In this document: one piece after another, positions 9,060-18,021 of the stretch
How positions within the stretch are numbered: position 1 is the first letter of the stretch
How the letters are laid out: the number at the start of each line of letters is the position of its first letter
DNA from: Fidelibacterota bacterium
GTDB taxonomy: Bacteria; Fidelibacterota; Marinisomatia; Marinisomatales; UBA1611
DNA: 64,000 nucleotides
Assembly (NCBI GenBank): GCA_016784605.1
Contig: JADHUI010000009.1
Coordinates: 1 to 64,000, forward strand
Direction of reading: 5' to 3'
Position numbers and translations under genes: made by a program
Notes under the pieces: generated by a model
What the model was told of the DNA's origin: nothing
The model's database searches: none
What the model saw: the letters and a program-made list of their open reading frames with translations, nothing else

Positions 9060-9905
9060 TTATTCTTCCTCTCCAGATGCATCTGTGTCTGTGGCTTCTT
9101 CATCAGAGACTTCTTCGGCGACTACCGTTTCTTCTGGTGTATCCGCTTGAATTTCTTTAACAACGGGCACTTCTTCTTCTACTTTATCAGCTTTAACAAC
9201 AGGTTCAGTAACTTTTTCTTCAGGTACACCGCCTCTTGTTTCATTAATCGCATCAGCCAATGAGCTTAGAATTAATTGAATCGAACGAATAGAATCGTCA
9301 TTAGCCGGAATTGGATAATCAACTTTTGTTGGATCGGTGTTCGAATCGACGATCGCAATGACTGGGATTTCTAATCGTGTAGCTTCTTGAATGGCAATTT
9401 CTTCATATTGAGCATCAACAAGAATCACGGCTTCAGGTAAACGTCTCATATCTTTAATACCACGATGTTGATCAGAAAGTTTAACCCGTTCACGATTTAA
9501 CATTTGGGTCTCTTTTTTCGTCAAATTATCATAAAGATTTGAGCCTTCTTTTTCCAGCATTTTTAATCGTTTAATACTTTTCTTAATGGTGGTAAAATTT
9601 GTTAATGTTCCGCCAAGCCACCGTTCAACAATATAAAACATTCCGCAACGGTCAGCTTCTTGTTGAACAATATCACGAGCTTGTTTTTTTGTACCAACAA
9701 AAAGGACTTCCCCATTTTTACTTACAACTTTATTTAGGAATTTGCTGGCAGTATCAATGGCCTTAAGCGTTTGCTCAAGGTCAATAATGTGAACACCATT
9801 TTTTTCCATTAAAATGTAAGGTGCAAATTTAGGGTTCCACTTACGAGTCACATGCCCAAAATGAGCACCTGTACCTAATAAATCTTCAAATTTTAATTCA
9901 GCCAT
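9060..9905 (-). CDS. rpsB: 30S ribosomal protein S2 with acidic C-terminal extension
   Basis: 281 aa. The S2 core fills about residues 1-227 (LLGTGAHFGHVTRKWNPKF, FVGTKKQA, RWLGGTLTNF, IVDSNTDP). After it there is a tail of about 50 residues very rich in Glu, Asp and Val (many VxEE repeats, ending SGEEE). The core length is normal; the acidic tail is an addition not needed for S2 folding. It follows rpsI by 6 bp and precedes tsf by 4 bp. Confidence 0.96.
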   Translation of the reverse strand: MAELKFEDLLGTGAHFGHVTRKWNPKFAPYILMEKNGVHIIDLEQTLKAIDTASKFLNKVVSKNGEVLFVGTKKQARDIVQQEADRCGMFYIVERWLGGTLTNFTTIKKSIKRLKMLEKEGSNLYDNLTKKETQMLNRERVKLSDQHRGIKDMRRLPEAVILVDAQYEEIAIQEATRLEIPVIAIVDSNTDPTKVDYPIPANDDSIRSIQLILSSLADAINETRGGVPEEKVTEPVVKADKVEEEVPVVKEIQADTPEETVVAEEVSDEEATDTDASGEEE

Positions 9906-9911
9906 ATTTTT

Positions 9912-10304
9912 CTATCGTTTAGAGAATTGGAATTTTTTACGTGCGCCAGGTTGACCAGGTTTTTTCCGTTCCACTTTCCGTGCATCACGAGTTAGATACC
10001 CTTTTTCCTTTAACGTACTACGAAAGTCATCGTTCACATGGAGCAAAGCTCTAGATATGCCCAAGCGAATCGCACCGGCTTGTCCCGTTAAGCCTCCACC
10101 ACGCACCGTTACTTTTATATCATAGGCAGATTCGCCTTCAATCGCAACAAGTGGTTGTTTAATGACAATTCCCAAAGAATCACGACAAATGTGATCCAAG
10201 TAAGGTTTACCATTAATGGTAATATTGCCTTTACCGGGTGAAACATATACACGAGCAATCGAACTTTTTCTACGCCCTGTTCCATAATAAATAGCTTTCG
10301 ACAT
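9912..10304 (-). CDS. rpsI: 30S ribosomal protein S9
   Basis: 130 aa, the usual length. Starts with [19 protein letters not shown] and ends with [17 protein letters not shown]; the last Lys-Arg contacts P-site tRNA. Directly follows rplM without a gap (stop and start adjacent), the conserved L13-S9 pair. Confidence 0.97.
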   Translation of the reverse strand: MSKAIYYGTGRRKSSIARVYVSPGKGNITINGKPYLDHICRDSLGIVIKQPLVAIEGESAYDIKVTVRGGGLTGQAGAIRLGISRALLHVNDDFRSTLKEKGYLTRDARKVERKKPGQPGARKKFQFSKR

Positions 10305-10739
10305 TTATACTTCCAATTCTTTCGGCTGCTGAGCGCTATGAGGATGTTTATCGCCAACATAAACTTTCAGGTGGCCATAAATAGCACGTCCTAACCGATT
10401 ATGAGGGAGCATACCCTTCACAGCATTTTCAATGATCCGTTCTGGGAATTTTTGACGGAGTTCCTGTAAGCTTGTTTCTCTATCGCCACCAGGATATCCG
10501 CTATGACGAAAATAGGTTTTTTTCGTTTCTTTTTTACCAGATACTTTGATCTTATCAGCGTTAATAACAATGACACAATCGCCCATGTCTAAGTGGGGAG
10601 AAAATTCGGGTTTATGCTTCCCACGTAATACTTGCGCAATCTTACTAGCAAATCGACCTAAAGTCTGCCCCTCGGCATCTGCGATCCACCAGTCTTTATT
10701 AATTTCGTTTAGTTTTAATGTTTTTGTTTTCATTTTCAT
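10305..10739 (-). CDS. rplM: 50S ribosomal protein L13
   Basis: 144 aa. Hallmarks: WWIADAEGQTLGRFAS near the N-terminus, DCVIVINADKIKVSGKK, YFRHSGYPGG, and AVKGMLPHNRLGR. First gene of the ribosomal run. Two nearby ATGs (10739 and 10733) are possible starts and neither has a strong Shine-Dalgarno site; I keep the first. Confidence 0.96.
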   Translation of the reverse strand: MKMKTKTLKLNEINKDWWIADAEGQTLGRFASKIAQVLRGKHKPEFSPHLDMGDCVIVINADKIKVSGKKETKKTYFRHSGYPGGDRETSLQELRQKFPERIIENAVKGMLPHNRLGRAIYGHLKVYVGDKHPHSAQQPKELEV

Positions 10740-10756
10740 TCAGAATAAAGCCCGTG

Positions 10757-10786
10757 AAATTAGAAGTTACTATTAAACAATGTCAA
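10757..10786 (-). promoter_or_regulatory. Possible promoter of the rplM operon
   Basis: A perfect TTGACA (10786-10781) is followed after 18 bp by TAATTT (10762-10757), a poor -10 box. It sits in the 77-bp gap between the pyrC end and rplM. If used, the leader would be only about 11 nt. Tentative. Confidence 0.35.
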
Positions 10787-10816
10787 CGATAATTCGCAAC
10801 ATTTTGAAATTAGATT

Positions 10817-12106
10817 TTATTCGTTATTTATTATCTTATTTTTGGAGATTGTTATGACGGGGCGACCTATCAATGTTTCATTGATAAATGGTGAATTTTT
10901 AGACCTAGAGTGAATATTTGTTTTTGAAAATAACCATTCTTCATCCGGATCTAAGACAACAATTTCAGCTTGAATGCCCGTTTGAAACAAATCACTTTCA
11001 AAACCCATTATGCGTCTGGGGTTAATGGTTAGCATTTGTATAAGGGTTGATAATGCCAGCCCATTCTCCTTCACCAAAACTTTATTTACAGCCCCAAAAC
11101 AACTCTCAAGCCCAATCATTCCAAAAGCTGCTAAATCAAAAGAAGCTTCTTTTTCCTCAATTGTATGAGGTGCATGATCTGTGGCAATGCAATCAAAAAC
11201 ACCCTTTTTCACCGCTTCGATTAATGCTTTTCGGTCAAATTCACTTCTGATAGGAGGCGCCACTTTTAAATTTGTATCAAAATGCTCAATAGCTGCCTCA
11301 TTAAAATAAATATGGTGAGGCGCCACTTCAGCCGTAACCTTATTATTCGTTTTTTTCATTTCTTTAATGTGATCTGCTGCTTGAGCGGTACTTACATGAG
11401 GAACATGCACTCGACCACCTGTCATTTCACCTAATGCCAAATCACGATGAACCATAGAAGACTCAGCAATGGTAGGATTCCCGCTTAAACCCAATCGAGT
11501 AGACATGGGACCTTCATTCATAACGCCATCTTCTCTCATGCACTTATCCTCTGCATGATTAATGATGGGTATATCAAACATAGATCCATATTCCAATGCC
11601 CGCCGCATGACTGAGCCATCCTGAACGGGTAACCCATCATCGCTAAAGGCTACGGCACCTTCATTTTTCATTAAACCCATTTCGGTAATATCCTTTCCAG
11701 CCTGTTGACGTGTAATTGCACCAATCGGGTGAATATGGACTGGCACCGACTCCCCTTTCTCTATAATAAATCTAATTGATTCGGGCGTGTCTAAAGGTGG
11801 GTTTGTATTGGGCATGACACAAACACGTGTAAATCCACCTGCAAGTGCAGCGAGTGCTCCCGTTTCCAACGTTTCCTTATCTTCTCGTCCAGGTTCTCTA
11901 AAATGAACATGTATATCGCAAAAACCATGAGTGACTATTTTCCCCTTACAATCGATGGCTTGAGCATCGAATGTCTGGCTTTTATCTTCACTGGCTATCT
12001 TCCCATTTACGATAAAAAGATTTCCTTTCTCCAATTTATTCGATACAGGATTATAGATTTTGCCACCTTCTAAGAGTACTTTTTGTGGTAAAGTTTTAAT
12101 ATTCAT
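10817..12106 (-). CDS. pyrC: Dihydroorotase (class I type)
   Basis: 429 aa; cyclises N-carbamoyl-aspartate to dihydroorotate. Metal-binding DIHVHFREPG (His 66 and 68), MPNTNPPLD, NHAEDK, and the catalytic ATDHAPHT region. The long (about 430 aa) form is typical of the class found with PyrB in Gram-positives and many other phyla, unlike the short E. coli PyrC. ATG 12106 is selected because it overlaps the pyrB stop as TAATG and the family starts there; the upstream extension would lie inside pyrB. Confidence 0.95.
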   Translation of the reverse strand: MNIKTLPQKVLLEGGKIYNPVSNKLEKGNLFIVNGKIASEDKSQTFDAQAIDCKGKIVTHGFCDIHVHFREPGREDKETLETGALAALAGGFTRVCVMPNTNPPLDTPESIRFIIEKGESVPVHIHPIGAITRQQAGKDITEMGLMKNEGAVAFSDDGLPVQDGSVMRRALEYGSMFDIPIINHAEDKCMREDGVMNEGPMSTRLGLSGNPTIAESSMVHRDLALGEMTGGRVHVPHVSTAQAADHIKEMKKTNNKVTAEVAPHHIYFNEAAIEHFDTNLKVAPPIRSEFDRKALIEAVKKGVFDCIATDHAPHTIEEKEASFDLAAFGMIGLESCFGAVNKVLVKENGLALSTLIQMLTINPRRIMGFESDLFQTGIQAEIVVLDPDEEWLFSKTNIHSRSKNSPFINETLIGRPVITISKNKIINNE

Positions 12107-13041
12107 TATGCGTTCCCATCCTCTGGTTTTTCCCCACATAGGAGGTATAAAATGGCCATGCGAGAAGCAACACCATTCAAAACTTGATCTAGAATGATGG
12201 CTTGACCACCGTCTGCGACTTGGCTATCAATTTCAACACCTCGATTCATAGGACCTGGATGCATGATAACAATTTCTTTTTTATGATTTGCCAATCGTTC
12301 TTCTGTAATACCAAATAAAGATCTGTATTCCCTTACGGATGGCAACAAAGCGGATCCCATTCGTTCCCTCTGTATTCGCAACACATTTAATGCATCCGCC
12401 CATTCCATCACTTCATCTAAATTGGAATTAACTGTTACACCTAAATCTTCTACAAAAGAAGGTATTAAATTAGTTGGACCACATAAAGTGACTTCTGCAC
12501 CCATTGATTGAAGACCATGAATATTACTCAGTGCCACTCGACTATGAAGAATATCGCCCACAATGGCAATTTTCAGCCCGGCTAATTTTCCAAATTTTTC
12601 TTGAAGCGACATCATATCTAAAATAGCCTGAGTCGGGTGTTCATGGGTCCCATCGCCAGCATTTATTACGACAGCATCAATGAATTGGGTCAAATGCAAA
12701 GGGGCTCCCGGAGCAGGATGGCGCATGACAACAGCATCAATTTTCATTGCTTCAATATTTTGAGCTGTATCTTTAAAACTTTCACCTTTTTTAAGGCTAC
12801 TTGATGATGCGGAAAAATTCACAGTATCAGCACTCAATCGTTTTTGGGCTAATTCAAAACTGATTCGAGTTCGCGTCGAATTCTCGAAAAAGAGGTTCAC
12901 AATTGTTACCCCTTGTAAAGACGGTACTTTTTTAATGGGCCGATCCAACACTTCTCTAAATTGGAATGCCGTATCAATGATGGCTTGAATATCTTTTGAT
13001 GGATAATTTTCCAACCCCAGCAAATGTTTGTGTGTCAGCAT
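12106..13041 (-). CDS. pyrB: Aspartate carbamoyltransferase catalytic subunit
   Basis: 311 aa; condenses carbamoyl phosphate with aspartate. Carbamoyl-phosphate motif NSTRTR, SSSLKKGES loop, HPTQAILDM, the RIQRERM aspartate-binding segment and HPGPMNRGVEI. No regulatory pyrI is present next to it, so it is probably unregulated at the protein level and controlled by PyrR. I use the ATG at 13041; another ATG at 13053 would overlap the pyrR stop and is a possible alternative. Confidence 0.95.
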   Translation of the reverse strand: MLTHKHLLGLENYPSKDIQAIIDTAFQFREVLDRPIKKVPSLQGVTIVNLFFENSTRTRISFELAQKRLSADTVNFSASSSSLKKGESFKDTAQNIEAMKIDAVVMRHPAPGAPLHLTQFIDAVVINAGDGTHEHPTQAILDMMSLQEKFGKLAGLKIAIVGDILHSRVALSNIHGLQSMGAEVTLCGPTNLIPSFVEDLGVTVNSNLDEVMEWADALNVLRIQRERMGSALLPSVREYRSLFGITEERLANHKKEIVIMHPGPMNRGVEIDSQVADGGQAIILDQVLNGVASRMAILYLLCGEKPEDGNA

Positions 13042-13042
13042 T

Positions 13043-13582
13043 TTATTCACCATCCCACGTTAAAATAACTGCGTCTTTTTTATCTACTTCTTGAATAAGC
13101 ACGGATACATGTTCTCCTTCGTGTGTGGGAATATTTTTCCCTACAAAATCTGCTCGAATAGGCATTTCTCGATGCCCCCTATCGACTAATACAGCTAATT
13201 GGATTGATGCTGCTCGACCAAAAGCATTTAAAACATCCATGGCCGCTCGAATGGTTCGCCCCGTGAATAAGACATCATCAATTAAAATTACAATTTTTCC
13301 GTCTAAAGAAAACGGTATTTCAGTTCCTTTAATTTGAGGCATAACTAACCGTTCCCTGAAATCATCTCGATGGAAAGTAATATCTACTGTTCCTAAAGGT
13401 ACATCAATTTGTGCGATAGATTTTAATTGATTTTGGATACGTTTTGCCAATGGCACACCACGACGATGAATCCCAATCAATGCAATGTCTCCGGGTGTTG
13501 TATTTTTTTCAATAATTTCGTGGCTGAGGCGAATGATTGTTTGCCCTAGACGCTTTTCATCTAACAGTTGTTTTTGATTCAT
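13043..13582 (-). CDS. pyrR: PyrR: pyrimidine operon attenuation regulator / uracil phosphoribosyltransferase
   Basis: 179 aa, normal for PyrR. PRPP-binding motif VILIDDVLFTGRTIRAA, and the basic LIGIHRRGVPLAKRI segment used for RNA and substrate binding. In Bacillus, UMP-bound PyrR binds the pyr leader RNA and promotes termination. An AAGGAG site precedes the ATG. It is the first gene of pyrR-pyrB-pyrC, and a leader with the full PyrR attenuator architecture lies directly upstream, so autoregulation is well supported. Confidence 0.96.
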   Translation of the reverse strand: MNQKQLLDEKRLGQTIIRLSHEIIEKNTTPGDIALIGIHRRGVPLAKRIQNQLKSIAQIDVPLGTVDITFHRDDFRERLVMPQIKGTEIPFSLDGKIVILIDDVLFTGRTIRAAMDVLNAFGRAASIQLAVLVDRGHREMPIRADFVGKNIPTHEGEHVSVLIQEVDKKDAVILTWDGE

Positions 13583-13599
13583 CTATTTATCTCCTTAAT

Positions 13600-13685
13600 G
13601 AAAAAAACCTCCGGGCAGCATCTAAAACTTGCACGAAGGTTAGGCGTCTGCCCTTTTCAATCTCACAGGATCGTTTTAAAGGGTT
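13600..13685 (-). promoter_or_regulatory. PyrR-type transcription attenuator in the pyr leader
   Basis: Read on the minus strand. (1) PyrR-binding hairpin (13683-13651): CCCTTT pairs with AAAGGG, an asymmetric A-bulge, then CGAT pairs with ATTG, leaving the loop CCTGTGAG, matching the known PyrR loop consensus (UCCNGNGAG). (2) Antiterminator: GGGCAG (13653-13648) pairs with CTGCCC (13618-13613). (3) Terminator: AACCTTCG (13641-13634) pairs with CGGAGGTT, followed by a T run (13607-13601). (1) and (2) compete for the same GGG, and (2) excludes (3). PyrR plus UMP should therefore stabilise (1) and cause termination before pyrR. Confidence 0.85.
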
Positions 13686-13700
13686 GTTAAGCGAGCCAAG

Positions 13701-14633
13701 TTACTGACAATGGCTAAATATATCATGAACTATTTCTGGCAACGTGGATATTTCTAAGTGATCCAAGACTACATTAATATCAATGGATTCTTTGCGAAAC
13801 CATTGCATTTGTCTACGGGCATATTGACGAGTTCGAATGACAATATCTTCTTCCATTTCCTGATAAGACATTGCCCCATCTAAATAAGATTTAATTTGTC
13901 TATAACCTATGGAATTAAGAGCTGGAAATAATTGCCCTGATTCATTTTGTTGCTTTAATAAATATTCAACTTCTGCTATCCAACCCTTCGCAAACATTTC
14001 TTTAGTCCGTTTTTCGATACGATTAACGAGCTTAGACCTATCATAATTAAGTAAAAAAGAAAAGACAGGAAGGATATTTAATGATTGATTTTTCTGATTT
14101 CGGAAATGTTCACTAGGCGAAATGCCCGTTGCTTCAAATATTTCTAAAGCTCTGACTAATCGTTTTTTATTATTGATATGAACAATTTTACAATAATCCG
14201 GGTCAATAGTTTGAAGACGTTCATATAATGAGACAGGATCATCTTCGTACGCTTGTTCTAGCCTACCCCGTAGATGAAGGTTTGAAACGCTTCCCGCAAA
14301 AATGCCTTGTGTTAACGCACGAAAATAAAGACCGGCACCCCCACAAAGGATAGGTGTTTTCCCAACGGATAAAATTTGTTGACATTTTTCTATTACCTGA
14401 TCAGCATACTGGCCTGCTGAAATAGGTTTCGATGGATCTTGAAACCCAAATAAATGATGTGGAATACCTTTCATTTCAGTATGTGTGGGTTGCGCTGTAC
14501 CAATAGGCATTCCTTTGTAAATTTGTCTCGAATCGAGACCGATCACTTCTCCATTCAATTTTTGAGCTAAATCAACACATAGAGATGTTTTTCCACTGGC
14601 GGTAGGCCCGATAATTGTAAGAGTTTTTTTCAT
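13701..14633 (-). CDS. miaA: tRNA dimethylallyltransferase
   Basis: 310 aa; adds dimethylallyl to A37 of tRNAs that read UNN codons. P-loop GPTASGKTS (9-17), LDSRQIYKGMPIGTAQP, and the C-terminal region with QYARRQMQWFR. ATG 14633 begins the family consensus MKKTLTIIGPT; the longer in-frame start has no support. It lies between the pyr leader and the catabolic operon, 133 bp after the thiolase. Confidence 0.95.
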   Translation of the reverse strand: MKKTLTIIGPTASGKTSLCVDLAQKLNGEVIGLDSRQIYKGMPIGTAQPTHTEMKGIPHHLFGFQDPSKPISAGQYADQVIEKCQQILSVGKTPILCGGAGLYFRALTQGIFAGSVSNLHLRGRLEQAYEDDPVSLYERLQTIDPDYCKIVHINNKKRLVRALEIFEATGISPSEHFRNQKNQSLNILPVFSFLLNYDRSKLVNRIEKRTKEMFAKGWIAEVEYLLKQQNESGQLFPALNSIGYRQIKSYLDGAMSYQEMEEDIVIRTRQYARRQMQWFRKESIDINVVLDHLEISTLPEIVHDIFSHCQ

Positions 14634-14766
14634 AACGCAATTAAAGTTACATAAACCCAATTCCAGGAAACAATCATTTACCTAGGCGTTCATCCTTCAT
14701 ATTTCCTATTAGCCCTAGAAGTCCGGCACGGTAAAAATGATTATGGTATAATTGTTGAATTAATTT

Positions 14767-15969
14767 TTAAACTTTTTCAATGGCAATGGCAATTCCTTGC
14801 CCTACACCAATACACATCGTACACAAAGCTTTTTTGGCATTTGTTTGAACTAACTGATGCATGGCTGTCGTGAGTAGGCGAGCTCCGCTCATTCCGAGTG
14901 GATGTCCTAATGCAATAGCGCCACCCCAGGGATTAATTCGAGGATCATTATCTGCCAACCCCAACTTTCGTGTGCACCCCAACGATTGAGCCGCAAAAGC
15001 CTCGTTGAGCTCAATAATATCCATTTCATCTAAAGTTAAATTCAGATATTTTAATAATTTCTGTGTTGCGGGAACAGGTCCCATTCCCATAATTCGAGCA
15101 GGAACTCCAGCAGTTTTCATTCCCAATATTTTTGCTTTTGGTGTCAGATTATATTTTTTGACTGCTTCTTCTGAGGCGACGAGCAATGCAGCCGATCCAT
15201 CATTAATCCCGGACGCATTCCCAGCTGATATGCTTGTATTTTCACCCAAAATAGACCGTAGAGTGGCTAATTTTTCCAGAGATGACAAACGCAAATATTC
15301 ATCTTTGTCAAACACAAGAGGCTCTAGCTTACGACGTGGGATAGTTCCTGGCACAATTTCGTGTGAAAGCATTCCATTTTCTTGAGCTTGTTTAGCTTTG
15401 ATTTGACTCCAATATGCAAATTTATCCTGGTCTTCTCGACTAATTATTTCTTCTTGGGCAATATTTTCAGCTGTTTGGATCAGCGATTCCGTTACGCCCA
15501 GTTTTTCCATATTTTCATTAACAAATCGCCATCCAATAGTGGAATCTACTAATTCGGGTGACCGAGAAAATGACTGCCCGGGTTTTGCCATCACATAAGG
15601 GGAACGCGACATACTCTCTACACCGCCAGCAATGATAATATCTGCTTCGCCCGCTCTAATTGCACGAGCCGCTGTGCCAACTGCATCCATCCCAGAGCCA
15701 CATAAACGATTTATTGTTACACCGGAAATGGCTTCAGAGTAGCCCGCCAATAATAAAGCCATCCGAGCTACATTCCGATTATCTTCCCCGGCTTGATTTG
15801 CATCACCTAAAATCACATCATCCACTCTATCCCAAGGAATATTTGGATTGCGATCTTTCAATGCGATTAATGGAATTGCAGCTAAATCATCTGTACGAAC
15901 AGTTGATAAAGATCCTCCATAGGAACCGATCGGCGTTCTAATAGCGTCGCAAATGTAGGCATTTTTCAT
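14767..15969 (-). CDS. Thiolase, 3-oxoadipyl-CoA thiolase (PcaF)-like
   Basis: 400 aa, the typical length of PcaF. Catalytic residues: Cys90 (NRLCGSG), His356 (GHPLGMSGAR) and Cys386 (TMCIGVGQG). Segments such as RTPIGSYGGSLSTVRTDDLAA, NQAGEDNRNVARM and IGWRFVNENM resemble 3-oxoadipyl-CoA thiolase more than short-chain acetoacetyl-CoA thiolases. Expected reaction: 3-oxoacyl-CoA + CoA to acetyl-CoA plus the shortened acyl-CoA (succinyl-CoA if the substrate is 3-oxoadipyl-CoA). Last gene of the aminomutase operon; its ATG overlaps the aminotransferase stop as TAATG. Exact chain specificity is inference. Confidence 0.88.
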   Translation of the reverse strand: MKNAYICDAIRTPIGSYGGSLSTVRTDDLAAIPLIALKDRNPNIPWDRVDDVILGDANQAGEDNRNVARMALLLAGYSEAISGVTINRLCGSGMDAVGTAARAIRAGEADIIIAGGVESMSRSPYVMAKPGQSFSRSPELVDSTIGWRFVNENMEKLGVTESLIQTAENIAQEEIISREDQDKFAYWSQIKAKQAQENGMLSHEIVPGTIPRRKLEPLVFDKDEYLRLSSLEKLATLRSILGENTSISAGNASGINDGSAALLVASEEAVKKYNLTPKAKILGMKTAGVPARIMGMGPVPATQKLLKYLNLTLDEMDIIELNEAFAAQSLGCTRKLGLADNDPRINPWGGAIALGHPLGMSGARLLTTAMHQLVQTNAKKALCTMCIGVGQGIAIAIEKV

Positions 15970-17345
15970 TAATTTTTTTCCAAATCCGGTTTAAGATGTT
16001 TCTCATGATATTTATTCCAAACCACATCCAAATCCGGTTTGATTGAAATAAATGCATTGAGCAAACTTTGAGATAGGTGATCCACTTCCTTTTGTGTCAT
16101 AACCGTTGAAAACATACAAGTCCCTGTATTAACCATGATGATATTTCCTTTATAAAAAAGGTGGTCCAATAATTTCATCATAACGGCTTTTTCTTCAGGC
16201 CATTGATATGCTTTTCTATAAGAGGATGGCGTATGTTTCCTTGGATGCAACCGAAACATGGAACCCGACCCCGAAATGGACATAGGAACATCCGCTTCTA
16301 AAATTGCTTCATTGATTTGCGCTACAGCCTTTGATGTAAGTTTATTTAAGGATAAAACTGCATTTTTATCAAAATCTTTCATGGCTTCAAACCCGGCCGT
16401 CATGGTGATAGGATTAGCTGAAAAAGTACCAGAGTGGGGTAAAAGTAATGGGCTTTCATTCGGGTCCATTACTTTCATCACATCGTGTCGACCTGCAAAT
16501 GCACCAACGGGAAAACCGCCCCCAATCATTTTCCCTAATGCAGTAATATCTGGTTTTATTTTGTAATTTTCCTGTGTCCCGCCATAATTTGTTCTATAAG
16601 TAATAACTTCATCGAAGACCAAGAGTGCATTATTTTTTTGAGTCCAAGCATAAATACCTTCAACAAATTCATGCGAAGCTTCAAACAAACCAACGCGATG
16701 CGGTATTGGGTCAATAAGGACACATGCAATATTTTCTGCATCTTCATCCAAGAGATGGATGGTTCGTTCTAAGTCATTGAATGGATAAATAATCACATCA
16801 TCCAAAACCCCTTGAGGTGTTCCGTATGCTAAAGGGATACGGTTAGGTTTAGCAATATCGCCCCAATTATCAGGGTCGGAAACCTGACTAACTTCCACGT
16901 AATCATAAGAACCATTGTAAGAACCTTCTGCTCGAGCAATCTTGGGTTTTCCTGTAAATGCTCTGGCAGTTTTTATCATGGACATAACTGCTTCGGTCCC
17001 TGAATTCACGAATCGAATTTTTTCAAATCCAGGAGAACGGCTACATAAATGTTCGGCGTACCGAACTTCAATTTCTGTGGCTAAAGTATAAGCGGTTCCT
17101 TTGCGCAGTTGTTTTGTTACAGCATCCACAATTTTTGGATAGGCATGTCCATGAATAAGCGAAGCCATATTATTAGCAAAATCAATACGTTCTACCCCAT
17201 CAATGTCTGTAACGATACATCCTTTTGCACCAGTAACATAATGAGGGTGAGGTTTATGAAAAATGGTATTTCTGCTAACACCGCCAGGAAGAACTTGCAC
17301 TGCATCAGCATAGATGCTTGCATTCGTATTTTTGAAAGTTTTCAT
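15969..17345 (-). CDS. Class III aminotransferase (glutamate-1-semialdehyde aminotransferase-like), probable beta-amino acid transaminase
   Basis: 458 aa from ATG 17345. PLP fold type I: NSGTEA (114-119), FDEVITYR (Asp245) and the Schiff-base Lys272 in ALGKMIGGGFPVGAF. It looks like HemL, but heme synthesis would not place it in an operon with a CoA-transferase, an aminomutase and a thiolase. Known beta-transaminases (for 3-amino acids) belong to this same HemL-like branch. The likely job is removal of the 3-amino group formed by the aminomutase, yielding a 3-oxo acid and glutamate or alanine. Follows the CoA-transferase beta subunit by 25 bp. Confidence 0.82.
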   Translation of the reverse strand: MKTFKNTNASIYADAVQVLPGGVSRNTIFHKPHPHYVTGAKGCIVTDIDGVERIDFANNMASLIHGHAYPKIVDAVTKQLRKGTAYTLATEIEVRYAEHLCSRSPGFEKIRFVNSGTEAVMSMIKTARAFTGKPKIARAEGSYNGSYDYVEVSQVSDPDNWGDIAKPNRIPLAYGTPQGVLDDVIIYPFNDLERTIHLLDEDAENIACVLIDPIPHRVGLFEASHEFVEGIYAWTQKNNALLVFDEVITYRTNYGGTQENYKIKPDITALGKMIGGGFPVGAFAGRHDVMKVMDPNESPLLLPHSGTFSANPITMTAGFEAMKDFDKNAVLSLNKLTSKAVAQINEAILEADVPMSISGSGSMFRLHPRKHTPSSYRKAYQWPEEKAVMMKLLDHLFYKGNIIMVNTGTCMFSTVMTQKEVDHLSQSLLNAFISIKPDLDVVWNKYHEKHLKPDLEKN

Positions 17346-17370
17346 TCTAATCCCGTTTTGGATAGGGTTT

Positions 17371-18021
17371 TTATTGAATAAGCGTGGGTTCGGTACGTTT
17401 CTGCAAATAGTCAAAACTGATACCCGGAGCGAGCTCGCGAACTTGGAGCCCCTTTTCTGTCACATTTATCATAGCAAGATTTGTATAAATCCGGTCAACA
17501 ATTCCCTTACCTGTCAGCGGAAATGTACAATCATTCACCAGTTTGAAATGATCATCTTTGGTCACATGTTGCGTAATAACCCAAACATTCTTAACACCTG
17601 CAACCAAATCCATAGCGCCACCTACAGCTGGAATTGCACCGGGTTTCCCTGTTGACCAATTGGCAAGGTTGCCCTCTTTAGAAATTTGTAATGCACCTAA
17701 AACAGAAATATCAAGATGGCCACCACGAATCATTGTAAAACTATCTGCATGGTGAAAATAACTTGCCCCCGTAATTGCAGTAATATATTTTTTCCCTGCA
17801 TTAATAAGTTCAATATCTTCCTGTCCCTTTTCTGGAACAGGTCCCATTCCTAATAGTCCATTTTCAGTATGATAAATTATTTCAATTCCTTCAGGAACAT
17901 GATCTGCTACTAATTCTGGAATTCCAATACCGAGATTTACATAAGAACCATCAGGCAAATCCTGAGCCACTTTTTGTGCCATTTCATTTCGGTTCCAACC
18001 TATTTGCAATTTTCCATTCAT
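17371..18021 (-). CDS. 3-oxoacid CoA-transferase, subunit B (3-oxoadipate/acetoacetate type)
   Basis: 216 aa, family I CoA-transferase beta subunit. The catalytic Glu53 lies in TENGLLGMGP; also VNLGIGIPELVADHVP, GGHLDISVLGALQ and GAMDLVAGVK. The ENGLLGMGP wording is shared by PcaJ and ScoB. Transfers CoA (usually from succinyl-CoA) to a 3-oxoacid through a glutamyl-CoA intermediate, together with the A subunit. Its ATG overlaps the A-subunit stop (ATGA), as expected for a stoichiometric complex. Acceptor identity is not decided by sequence alone; the PcaF-like thiolase downstream favours 3-oxoadipate. Confidence 0.9.
   Translation of the reverse strand: MNGKLQIGWNRNEMAQKVAQDLPDGSYVNLGIGIPELVADHVPEGIEIIYHTENGLLGMGPVPEKGQEDIELINAGKKYITAITGASYFHHADSFTMIRGGHLDISVLGALQISKEGNLANWSTGKPGAIPAVGGAMDLVAGVKNVWVITQHVTKDDHFKLVNDCTFPLTGKGIVDRIYTNLAMINVTEKGLQVRELAPGISFDYLQKRTEPTLIQ

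Noticed and set aside
15969-17345. HemL (glutamate-1-semialdehyde aminomutase) for heme synthesis
   Set aside because: Operon context with aminomutase, CoA-transferase and thiolase, and no other hem genes nearby, favours a beta-transaminase.
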